A stretch of DNA of 54,200 nucleotides from an uncultured Prevotellaceae bacterium. Lineage in GTDB: Bacteria; Bacteroidota; Bacteroidia; Bacteroidales; Muribaculaceae. The translations under genes and the position numbers were made by a program. The notes under the pieces are model-generated. The model did no database searches and was not told the origin of the DNA. It saw nothing but the letters and a program-made list of their open reading frames with translations. Below are positions 35,529 to 43,428 of this stretch, one piece after another. The first letter of the stretch is position 1. The number at the start of each line of letters is the position of its first letter. Location of the stretch: contig ONQS01000026.1 of assembly GCA_900320055.1 (NCBI GenBank), forward strand, positions 1 through 54,200, read 5' to 3'.

Positions 35529-36980
35529 TTATGCCTCGAGTCCGCGGTCGATGCCCCGCTTCAGGGCCTCGACATAATTGTTGATGCGCTCCATCTCGCG
35601 GGGAATCTGGATGCGCTGGGGGCAATGTTCCACACACTGGCCACAGCCGATGCAATGGTCGGCCTGGCGCAACTTGGGCACGCTGCGGTCATAGCCGATC
35701 AGGAAAGCCTTGCGTGCACGGGCATAGTCGGGATCGTTGCGGTCGCGCGTGAGGTTGCCCTCGGCGATGCACTTGTTGTAGTGGGTGAGCACGCCGGGGA
35801 TGTCGATGCCATAGGGGCACGGCATGCAGTACTTGCAGTCATTGCAAGGGATGGTGTTGTAGCCCACAATTTCGTCGGCAATTTCATAGAGGAACTGCTT
35901 GTCATCGTCGGTCAACTCCTCGAGCGGGCAATAGGTGCACAGGTTCTCCTTGAGGTGCTCCATATAGGTCATACCGCTCAACACCGTCAGCACGCCAGGG
36001 AACGAGCCTGCATAGCGAAAGGCCCACGAGGCCAGCGTGCGCTCGGGATCACGGGCCAGGATCTTGCGGGCCAGCGGCTGCGGCAGCGAGGCCAAGCGAC
36101 CGCCCAACAGAGGCTCCATGATCACAGCGGGGATGTTGCGTTTGCTCAACTCGGCATAGAGGTACTCAGCGTTGGTGTTCTCCTCGCTGAAGTCCTTTGC
36201 ATGACGCCAGTCCAGATAGTTCAACTCGATCTGCACAAAGTCCCACTTATACTTGTCATGGTTGGCCAGCAGATAGTCAAACACGGCAATCTCGCCATGA
36301 TAGGAGAATCCCAGGTTGCGGATCACGCCCTTGTCGCGCTGCTCCAAGAGGTAGTCGAGGATGCCGTTGTAGATGTAACGCTGCCTGAACAGTTCCATGG
36401 CTTCCTCGCCCGTGCCACCACCGATAGAGTGCAGCAGCAGGTAGTCGATATAGTCCACTTGCAACTCCTTGAGGGAGTTCTGGAACATCTCGATGCTGGC
36501 GGCACGCGTCTGCGTCTCTGGGCTGAAGTTGGACAACTTGGTGGCGATGAAGTACTCGCTGCGTTTGTGACGGCTCAGGGCGATACCTGTGGCACGCTCG
36601 CTCAGACCGCGGCTATAGGCGGGCGACGTGTCAAAGTAGTTCACGCCATGCTCGATGGCGTAATCAATCTGCTTATTGACCATCTCCTGGTCGATCTCGG
36701 CGTCATTGTCACGGCCAAAGGGCTTGCCGTTGGTGGCGGGCAGGCGCATCATGCCATATCCCAGGATAGACACCTTCTCGTGCGTCTTGGGGTTCTCGCG
36801 GTAGGTCATTTTGCCCACAGGAGGCTCCTGGGCGGGGCCCTTCTTGTCATCACCGGTGGCGCAACTCACGATTGCCGGAGCCGCAGCCGTTGCGGTACCC
36901 AATCCCAGCGCCTTGAGAAACGTGCGGCGACTCAGGGTTTTGCCGCCCTTGTTGCTGTTATGATTATTATTGTTCATCAT
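35529..36980 (-). CDS. Tat-exported aldo/keto reductase with ferredoxin domain
   Basis: A 483-aa oxidoreductase. The leader SRRTFLKALGLG (residues 17-28) is a twin-arginine motif, and AIVSC (36-40) could be a lipobox, suggesting export of a folded, cofactor-loaded lipoprotein. The aldo/keto reductase barrel follows: FDTSPAYSRG (Asp, Tyr), FIATKLS (Lys), YLLLHSIGG (His). The C-terminus has CNDCKYCMPCPYG and CIGCGQCVEHCPQ for two [4Fe-4S] clusters. It begins 25 bp after the membrane polyferredoxin, which probably feeds it electrons. The substrate is unknown. Confidence 0.9.
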   Translation of the reverse strand: MMNNNNHNSNKGGKTLSRRTFLKALGLGTATAAAPAIVSCATGDDKKGPAQEPPVGKMTYRENPKTHEKVSILGYGMMRLPATNGKPFGRDNDAEIDQEMVNKQIDYAIEHGVNYFDTSPAYSRGLSERATGIALSRHKRSEYFIATKLSNFSPETQTRAASIEMFQNSLKELQVDYIDYLLLHSIGGGTGEEAMELFRQRYIYNGILDYLLEQRDKGVIRNLGFSYHGEIAVFDYLLANHDKYKWDFVQIELNYLDWRHAKDFSEENTNAEYLYAELSKRNIPAVIMEPLLGGRLASLPQPLARKILARDPERTLASWAFRYAGSFPGVLTVLSGMTYMEHLKENLCTYCPLEELTDDDKQFLYEIADEIVGYNTIPCNDCKYCMPCPYGIDIPGVLTHYNKCIAEGNLTRDRNDPDYARARKAFLIGYDRSVPKLRQADHCIGCGQCVEHCPQRIQIPREMERINNYVEALKRGIDRGLEA

Positions 36981-37005
36981 ACTAGATTGTCATGAATTGA
37001 GGTGA

Positions 37006-38499
37006 TTAAATCTGACTGTGAACCTCATGGCCCTCGACATAGAGGGCACTGAAGGGACGTGCCGGACACACATACTCGCAAGTGCCACACCCGATGCACA
37101 TCGCGCTGTTCACGGCAGGCACCATGGGCGACTCTTCGTTGTCTGGATCGCTGGGAACCATCATGATGGCTCCTGCGGGGCAATGGCGGGCACAGTTGCC
37201 ACAGGTCACGCCATCTGACAGGATCACGCAATTAGCCTTGATCCAAACGGCATGGCCCAGCACGGTCGAAGACTTCTCGGCAACGGTGATGGGCTTGATG
37301 GCTCCTGCGGGACACACCGTCGAGCACTCGACGCACTCGGGACGGCAAGCGCCGCGTTCAAAACTCAGTTCGGGCTGCATCAGCCTCAGCGGGTCGGTCG
37401 AGGGGCGCAACACGCCGTTGGGGCACTTGGCCACACACAACTGGCAGGCCGTGCAGTGCTGGGCAAAATGGCTCGCGCTCACCGATCCGGGAGGCGTTAT
37501 CGGTGTCGACCGCTTGGCGGGCACCTTGTCCTCGATCACGGCGAGTCCGCCATCCACCTTCTTGGCAGCCTGGGCCAGAGCCATATCAGCACCCACGATA
37601 GCGCTTCCTACCAGGAAGGCGCGGCGCGCCTGGTCGGCAGCGGCAGACCCATCGGCAGTCGCCGCGGGCTGGGTGGCCATAGCCTTGGGATGGCCATAAT
37701 GCAATGCTCCGAAGTTGCACTTCTCCAAGCAGTTACCACAGGCCACGCAACGCGTGTAATCCACCTTGTGAGTCTTGAAGTCGATGCACGATGCCTTGCA
37801 ATTTTTGGTACACAGGCTGCACGACTTGCACTTGTCGGCGTCAAAATAGACCTTCAGCCACGAGAAGCGCGCCAGTTGGGCCAGAATGGTACCGACTGGG
37901 CAGATGGTATTGCAATAGGTGCGGCCGCCACGCCATGCCAGCACCACGATCACGACAAACGTCGCCACGGCGATCAGGAAGGTGGGTAGGCTCTTCAGCC
38001 ACACGTCCACGCTATAGAAGGCGTAACTGTCGGCGCGCTCGGCGATACCGGCCAGCAGGTTATTGCCCCATTGATAAACGGGCAGCAACAGGTTGGTCAC
38101 CATGCGGCCATAACTGCTGTAGGGCGCCAGCAGTGCCACCAGCGAGTGCACGCCGGCGACAAAGGCGACGACAAACACAGCCAGCACGCCATAGCGCAGC
38201 CAGCGCTTCTCGCCACTGGCCGTAAAGCGGTTTTTCTTGCTACGGCCATGTATCCACGACACGATGTCCTGAAATATCCCCAGAGGACAGATGACCGAAC
38301 AATAGATGCGGCCAAAGATCAGCGTCAGCAACACCAGCAGGGCGACTACCAGCACATTGAGCGCCAGCAACGCAGGCAGGAATTGGATGCGCGCTGTCCA
38401 AGCCAGATAGTGGTGCAGCACACCACTCACGTCAAGAAACAGCAGCGTCACCATCACCATCATGATGGCGGCCAACAAAATGCGTATTTTCCTTAACAT
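37006..38499 (-). CDS. Membrane polyferredoxin (NapH/CcoG-like) with internal twin-arginine segment
   Basis: A 497-aa protein. The N-terminal ~210 residues have about five membrane helices and two NapH-type motifs, YCSVICPLG (66-74) and YCNTICPVG (195-203). Ferredoxin motifs follow: CKSCSLCTKNC (224-234), CVACGNCLEKC (251-261), CTACQLCVAKCP (349-360), CRPECVECSTVCP (385-397), CGNCARHCP (433-441) and CIGCGTCEYVCP (468-479). Between the second and third lies ARRAFLVGSAIVGADMALA (291-309), which looks like a Tat signal. I chose the ATG at 38499, since the frame upstream is promoter DNA (TAACTTTG at 38550-38557, minus). Confidence 0.88.
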   Translation of the reverse strand: MLRKIRILLAAIMMVMVTLLFLDVSGVLHHYLAWTARIQFLPALLALNVLVVALLVLLTLIFGRIYCSVICPLGIFQDIVSWIHGRSKKNRFTASGEKRWLRYGVLAVFVVAFVAGVHSLVALLAPYSSYGRMVTNLLLPVYQWGNNLLAGIAERADSYAFYSVDVWLKSLPTFLIAVATFVVIVVLAWRGGRTYCNTICPVGTILAQLARFSWLKVYFDADKCKSCSLCTKNCKASCIDFKTHKVDYTRCVACGNCLEKCNFGALHYGHPKAMATQPAATADGSAAADQARRAFLVGSAIVGADMALAQAAKKVDGGLAVIEDKVPAKRSTPITPPGSVSASHFAQHCTACQLCVAKCPNGVLRPSTDPLRLMQPELSFERGACRPECVECSTVCPAGAIKPITVAEKSSTVLGHAVWIKANCVILSDGVTCGNCARHCPAGAIMMVPSDPDNEESPMVPAVNSAMCIGCGTCEYVCPARPFSALYVEGHEVHSQI

Positions 38500-38549
38500 A
38501 GCACAATGATTGGGTTCAAAAAAAAGTGAATGATAATTAGTTGAATGGG

Positions 38550-38557
38550 CAAAGTTA
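38550..38557 (-). promoter_or_regulatory. -7 promoter element of the polyferredoxin-AKR operon
   Basis: The minus strand reads TAACTTTG, an exact TAnnTTTG match about 50 bp before the start codon. Confidence 0.55.
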
Positions 38558-38644
38558 GTAAAAAAATGTTGATTTAACGGCACCGAAACAAATATTTTGT
38601 CAAGAATTCGCGTTGTGAAGCACTGTTCATTCGACACATAACGA

Positions 38645-38680
38645 GGCTGTGCCCGGAGCCATCATGCTCCAGGCACAGCC
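38645..38680 (-). terminator. Hairpin downstream of the C10 protease
   Basis: The stem GGCTGTGCC/GGCACAGCC with inner GGAGC/GCTCC lies 44 bp after the protease stop. The flanking T-run favours the plus strand, so it may act mainly as a 3'-end stabiliser for the minus transcript. Confidence 0.6.
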
Positions 38681-38723
38681 ATTCCATCTATTTTTTACTC
38701 ACTTATTCCTATCGATGCATCGA

Positions 38724-40454
38724 TCACTCTGCGGGCTGCTCCAGCAGCAGGTCGATCAGATCGGTAACATCGGTGATCGTCAAAGCGCCGTCACCATTCA
38801 TGTCACCAGCCTTGACATAAGCGCCATCTCCCAGCAGCAGGTCGATCAGAGCGGTAACGTCGGTGATGCTCACCTTGCCGTCGCCATCCACATCACCCAG
38901 CAGGAACTGAGGATCGGGAGGAGTTACCCAGTTGCCGACGGTGAAGGGAATGGGATCGTTAAAGAACCAGTTCCAGTCATAGTTGTTGGGGAAGTAGGGT
39001 GACCAAACCACAACATAATACTGAGTGCCCTCGGTCAGGTAGTAAGAACCACTGATGTCGATAGTGGCGGTCTCATTCTCCTGCAGATCTACCTGGGTGG
39101 TTTGAGCCGAAGTGGCAACGGTGTACTTGCCATCGGTGCCCTTGGTAGCGAGAGCCCAGCGGATGGTGCCCTGCCAGGGACCACTCAGCGCCTGAACCTC
39201 AAACGAGCCGCGCACGTCGTTGGCGGGCATAACCTCCTGCAGGTAATTGGTGCCTGTTACTACAACACCACCATTCTCACCCTCTTCAGAGGGACGGATG
39301 CCCATGATGGCATACTGGTCGGCGTTGAAGCCTTCCTTGTACTCGTCGTGCTCATAGGGAGTATCGCCGTAGATGCGCGGCGACAGCAGGTCGAAACTGA
39401 AATAACTGTTGTATTCCTCGGGCTGGAAACCCCAGATGACGCGTACCCTACCCTCGCTGTCATAACCGTCCATCACAAAGGCGTGACCGACGTGAGCATT
39501 CTGGGTGCCGTCGTTGAGGACGGTCCTGTAACCAAAGTAGAGCACGGGGCGGCCCTCATCGAGTTCGGTATAAACCATCTCGCGCCAGGTTGCGTCAGCA
39601 TAATTGGCCTTCTGCAGGAACTGAACATTGGGGTTGTAGTCAAAGTAAGCAACCATACCCTTGATGATCTGGTCATAACTTACATTGGTGCTGCTGGTCG
39701 AGAACTTGGCCTGGAAAGCAACAGCGATCTCATAAATCATTTCAGCGCAATCCCGCCAGTCGGTAGAAGACTCGGTGTAACCGTTCTTCATTTTGCTATA
39801 GTTATAGGACCAGTCATCAAATTTGGCACTAGCAGTTTTCACTTCGCCACCCAACTCGTAGTGGAAGGTGTTCGAGCCATGACCACGGGAGGGGAACTGC
39901 AAGCCCTTCATAATGTGAGCAAAGGCGATGGGCACACAACCTGCATAGCAGTGCTCGCCGTTATAGGTGGGGTAGTAGTTGTTGTAGGGCGCAAACTGAT
40001 GCCAGTGGGGACCCTCGCCATAATCATTCAGGAACATGGGCTTTCTTCCAGCGGGGTTCATCGTCAGCGAGGGAGCCTTCTGAGCCCTTTGGGGATCCTT
40101 ACGCATCTGCTCCAGACTGTTCTGATACTGCTTGAACATCACCTTTATAGCCTCGGGAGCCTGGTTGATGTCAAACGATCCCTGGTCGCTGTAAGCCAGC
40201 ACGAGATCCGTCATGTCGTCACCGGCAACGATCACGTAGCCCTGACCACCATCACGATTAAACACATAGTAGTCGTTCATACCCTTCAGGTTGCGAGCGA
40301 CGTAACTCAACTTCATGTTAACATTGCCGCCACGCAGTGAGGTGCTTGCCGACTGCTTAGCGATTGCCATTGCCTGATCCATTGTTACAGGATTAGCATG
40401 AATGCCCTGCGCCATCAGCGCGGTCATTGCCAAAAGTAATAAGATTTTTTTCAT
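38724..40454 (-). CDS. Secreted C10 (streptopain-like) cysteine protease with dockerin-like C-terminus
   Basis: A 576-aa protein. It has a signal peptide to Ala20, then a propeptide (~21-140) resembling the Spi/SpeB prodomain with GYVIVAGDD. The C10 protease domain follows: WHQFAPYN, the catalytic Cys173 in CYAGCVPIAFAHIM and the His324 in GHAFVMDGY. The later segment where streptopains have HVNWGWGG reads RVRVIWGFQPE, lacking the Asn and second Trp. Residues 517-576 are two dockerin-type calcium repeats (DVDGDGKVSITD and DMNGDGALTITD). Own promoter at 40607-40637, leader ~150 nt. Confidence 0.92.
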   Translation of the reverse strand: MKKILLLLAMTALMAQGIHANPVTMDQAMAIAKQSASTSLRGGNVNMKLSYVARNLKGMNDYYVFNRDGGQGYVIVAGDDMTDLVLAYSDQGSFDINQAPEAIKVMFKQYQNSLEQMRKDPQRAQKAPSLTMNPAGRKPMFLNDYGEGPHWHQFAPYNNYYPTYNGEHCYAGCVPIAFAHIMKGLQFPSRGHGSNTFHYELGGEVKTASAKFDDWSYNYSKMKNGYTESSTDWRDCAEMIYEIAVAFQAKFSTSSTNVSYDQIIKGMVAYFDYNPNVQFLQKANYADATWREMVYTELDEGRPVLYFGYRTVLNDGTQNAHVGHAFVMDGYDSEGRVRVIWGFQPEEYNSYFSFDLLSPRIYGDTPYEHDEYKEGFNADQYAIMGIRPSEEGENGGVVVTGTNYLQEVMPANDVRGSFEVQALSGPWQGTIRWALATKGTDGKYTVATSAQTTQVDLQENETATIDISGSYYLTEGTQYYVVVWSPYFPNNYDWNWFFNDPIPFTVGNWVTPPDPQFLLGDVDGDGKVSITDVTALIDLLLGDGAYVKAGDMNGDGALTITDVTDLIDLLLEQPAE

Positions 40455-40606
40455 TAATACAAGTTATAGTGTTTTACAAATAATTGAATTCTCTACTTAC
40501 AGGTTAATCGTCTTTTGGTCATTGATGCAGTGCTGTGATTCTCGAGCGTTTCACCCGGCTATCATCTTGATGGCGAGTGGCTCATCGTCACACACTTTTA
40601 CGGGTG

Positions 40607-40637
40607 CAAAATTATACATTTTTTCGAAATATCCAAA
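40607..40637 (-). promoter_or_regulatory. Promoter of the C10 protease
   Basis: The minus strand has TTTG (40634-40637), 19 bp, TAATTTTG (40607-40614). Confidence 0.6.
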
Positions 40638-40639
40638 AT

Positions 40640-40855
40640 ATCTTGAAAAAACCTCGCAAATGTCCACCTTTTTTGGTCAATTTGTCTCAAAAAGTTAGAC
40701 GTTTTGCTTAACAAATGACGCTCAGTGGAAAATTAGTGGGGACAAGTATGAGGTCGAAAGACCTAGCCAAGGCCAGCGGCCTCACCGCCCACACCTTTTA
40801 TCGGGTGAGCCACAAATGACCTTCAAGCGCACTGGTGCCCCACGATATATGGTGC
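40640..40855. other. Unassigned part of the C10 upstream spacer
   Basis: No supported gene. It contains a GAAA-loop hairpin AGGTC/GACCT at 40751-40764 and a 23-codon plus-strand frame (40748-40819). That frame's product has an HTH-like ring (SKDLAKASGLTAHTFYRV) but is too short to call. Confidence 0.4.
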
Positions 40856-40856
40856 A

Positions 40857-40926
40857 AAAAAAATAAACACCCCGTTTCACAACGCGATGTTCATTTAGGA
40901 TGAATAGTATTAATATTTCCAACTTT
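40857..40926 (-). ncRNA. Candidate ~70-nt small RNA between protease operons
   Basis: The minus-strand promoter TTTG (40959-40962), 20 bp, TACTTTTG (40931-40938) is followed ~60 nt later by a hairpin ACATCGCGTT GTGA AACGGGGTGT (40867-40890, one G.G mismatch, one G.U) and TTATTTTTTTT. No gene lies between. The M6 operon upstream has its own terminator at 41011-41051 and the C10 gene downstream its own promoter. The only start codon inside gives a 5-aa frame. It could also be an attenuated early leader of the C10 gene. Confidence 0.5.
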
Positions 40927-40930
40927 GATG

Positions 40931-40962
40931 CAAAAGTACTGCCATTTCTGATAACACCCAAA
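40931..40962 (-). promoter_or_regulatory. Promoter of the candidate small RNA
   Basis: TTTG, N20, TACTTTTG on the minus strand, with no coding gene behind it before the next terminator. Confidence 0.55.
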
Positions 40963-41010
40963 AATATAATGTTAAAAAATTGTTATTTAAAGTTAACTAT
41001 TTTCGGTAGG

Positions 41011-41051
41011 AAAAATCAATCGGGGGAACCCTGCGTAGAATTCCCCCGATT
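41011..41051 (-). terminator. Terminator of the M6 protease operon
   Basis: The perfect 11-bp stem AATCGGGGGAA/TTCCCCCGATT is followed by GATTTTTCC on the minus strand. Confidence 0.88.
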
Positions 41052-41107
41052 ATTACTGGTTGTTTGTTAGGTCACATCGAGCCCGAAGCGCGGCCCTTGA
41101 CGTCCTA

Positions 41108-43360
41108 TCAGTCCATCGACAACAACACGTCGATCAGAGCGGTCACATCGACGATAGTCATCGAGCCATCCTCGTCCATGTCACCGGCTTGGATATAAGT
41201 GCCATCTCCCAGCAGCACGTCGATCAGAGCCGTAACGTCGACGATACTTACCACTCCGTCGCCATTCACATCACCCAGTGTAAACTCGGGCTCCTCGGGC
41301 TCGGGCTCCCAGGTGCTCTCGTAACAGATCTCGATGTCGTCGATGTAGCAGTATTCCGAACTGCTGCCTGAAGTCTGCTTGAGACGCAGCATGATGGGGG
41401 CATTGGTGGGCAATGAGGTGATGGCTGCCTCGGCAGTGCTGCCAGCCGTAACATAGATATCGTAGGGATAGGTGTCCAGTCCTTTCCAGCGACCGCCGTT
41501 GTTGTTCGAATACTGCGGCGTGATGTAAACGCCTGTTGACGTGGGGTTGTAAATCTTGAAGCGCACCGCCTTAGGAATCTTGTTCAGATTCTCGACCGTG
41601 TTGAAGTAACTGCCGTTCTTCATAGCCACGGCATGTCCCTCGGCCACCTGAGCGGTGTCCACAACGGCGCAATTATAGAAATCCCAGTTGGCATAGACGC
41701 CAGCCACACCACGCTCGTTGAGTGTCGCACCCACGGGCATCTTCTCGAAGTCCTCGATCGAACTCTTGGAGTTGTCAACCACCACGTCAAAGGTGATGAT
41801 GCTGTCGGCCTCGGCGATGTTGGTAAAGGCAAAGTGGCTCAACTTGCCGTCCCACGTGCGCAGGTTGGGTTGAGTGGCATTGGTGATGCTGGTGACACCT
41901 GTCGTGCCGGGGAAGGGGTCACGCGGACTGTCATTCATGCCATTGAAGTTGGCACGCAGCAGTTCATAATAGTTGTGGTTGGGATTGGCATTGACCAGAT
42001 TATTCTCCCACACATCGACGTTGGTCGAGTCCACACGCCATACCAGCATGCCGGGGCCAGGCAGATTCTTGTCCCACTTGATGCGCTGGCGGTTCTCGAT
42101 CAGGAAGTACTCACCCTTGTTGGCTGTGTTCAGGCGATAACCCATGTTGTCCTTTTCAAGGGCTGTAACGGTGATGTTGCCTTCGCCCTCGATCAGGGTG
42201 GGCTGGGCAAAGCCCAAGGCATAGCGCTCAAACAGGCTATAGCCAGCCGGGTTGCGGCCGTTGTTGTTCTTGAAACCGCTGGCCATGACCGACCAAGTCA
42301 AGGGATAGGCGTGGTTGACACCACCGCTGCCGTCATTGTCGGTATCATAGAAGTCCGGCAAGCCCAAGCAATGGCTGAACTCATGGCAGATGGTGCCGAT
42401 GCCGGCGATGTTGTTATAGACGATGTAGTCACCCTCTTCTCCGATCATGCCAGTCGAGCAGGCATAGAGGCGGAAGTTCACGCCGTCGAGCACAGGTGAC
42501 GTCTCAAAATCCTTCATGTGCGGCCACAGGTAGTCACGGTTGTTGGTGCTATAGTCTGAGCCATGACCGGCTACAAGGAAGAAGACCATGTCGGCGGTGC
42601 CATCACCATCGGTGTCATACTGGCTGAAGTCCACTTCGGGGTCAAGTGCCTTGAGCGCGGCAAAGAAGATAGAATCGCACCTGAACTGATGGGCGTCGGT
42701 ACAAGCATAGGGCACGTCCACGGGGCCCAGGATGTCGAAGTGCGGGTCAAACTGCCGGTAGGAGTTGTCATAATAGTAGTCGCGCACACTGCCCATGCAG
42801 TCCACCTTGGTGCCCGCGGGCAACGTGAAGCCCTTGTAGTCATGACTATTGATCATAGCCTCATAGAAATCTTGAGGCGTATAGTTTGAGGGAACGTAAT
42901 CGTCAAACTTCCTGTCGGTGTAGTTGATCAGGACAATCAGGCCGCGGAACTTGCTGTAGTCCATGTGTCCACCATGGCCAATACCGCGAATCAACTCGTT
43001 GCGGTGGTTGAGCATTTTCTTTCCACGATCGACCATTGCGCTGCTGGTTAGACCCTTGGGTATGGCGGTAAGGGCCGCACGGTCGGCTGCAGACCGCTTG
43101 TCTGCATCGCGTGCGATGACGTCACCAGCGATCAGGCTATTGCCATCGAGACGGGCATAGGTATAGTACCCCGCCGCGTTTTTAACAACCGTGTAACCAT
43201 CACTGGTGGTCAGATAGTTAAAGAACTCATCACCATGCAGTACCACAGTGAGTTTTGTGCCATCGGGTTGTGTAACCAGCCCGGGTGTCGGGTCGGCGGG
43301 GACTGCTCGAGCGGTCATGCACAGCAGTCCCATGGCGAGTAACAAAAGCGTTTTTTTCAT
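41108..43360 (-). CDS. Secreted M6 metalloprotease with dockerin-like repeats (copy 1)
   Basis: A 750-aa exported protease of the immune-inhibitor-A type. It has a signal peptide to ~Ala19, a conserved N-terminal region (GDEFFNYLTTSDGYTV) and the zinc motif HEFSHCLGLPD at 326-336. A non-catalytic beta-rich part spans ~560-690. The last ~55 residues hold two dockerin-type repeats (DVNGDGVVSIVD, DMDEDGSMTIVD). It is the last gene of the three-gene M6 operon. The dockerin subtype matches that of the C10 protease more than those of the other two M6 genes. Confidence 0.93.
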   Translation of the reverse strand: MKKTLLLLAMGLLCMTARAVPADPTPGLVTQPDGTKLTVVLHGDEFFNYLTTSDGYTVVKNAAGYYTYARLDGNSLIAGDVIARDADKRSAADRAALTAIPKGLTSSAMVDRGKKMLNHRNELIRGIGHGGHMDYSKFRGLIVLINYTDRKFDDYVPSNYTPQDFYEAMINSHDYKGFTLPAGTKVDCMGSVRDYYYDNSYRQFDPHFDILGPVDVPYACTDAHQFRCDSIFFAALKALDPEVDFSQYDTDGDGTADMVFFLVAGHGSDYSTNNRDYLWPHMKDFETSPVLDGVNFRLYACSTGMIGEEGDYIVYNNIAGIGTICHEFSHCLGLPDFYDTDNDGSGGVNHAYPLTWSVMASGFKNNNGRNPAGYSLFERYALGFAQPTLIEGEGNITVTALEKDNMGYRLNTANKGEYFLIENRQRIKWDKNLPGPGMLVWRVDSTNVDVWENNLVNANPNHNYYELLRANFNGMNDSPRDPFPGTTGVTSITNATQPNLRTWDGKLSHFAFTNIAEADSIITFDVVVDNSKSSIEDFEKMPVGATLNERGVAGVYANWDFYNCAVVDTAQVAEGHAVAMKNGSYFNTVENLNKIPKAVRFKIYNPTSTGVYITPQYSNNNGGRWKGLDTYPYDIYVTAGSTAEAAITSLPTNAPIMLRLKQTSGSSSEYCYIDDIEICYESTWEPEPEEPEFTLGDVNGDGVVSIVDVTALIDVLLGDGTYIQAGDMDEDGSMTIVDVTALIDVLLSMD

Positions 43361-43428
43361 AGCCAGAAGTGTTATAGTTTAGTTAATAAATTGCGTTATA
43401 TCTTGTATTGGAAATATTCATCAGTCTG

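Noticed and set aside
35424-36995. 523-codon plus-strand frame opposite the Tat aldo/keto reductase
   Set aside because: Same mirroring effect; the minus strand has the Tat motif, catalytic tetrad and iron-sulfur cysteines.
40748-40819. 23-codon frame with a helix-turn-helix-like string between the C10 and M6 units
   Set aside because: Too short to fold as a DNA-binding domain, no promoter on its strand; at most a remnant of a regulator.
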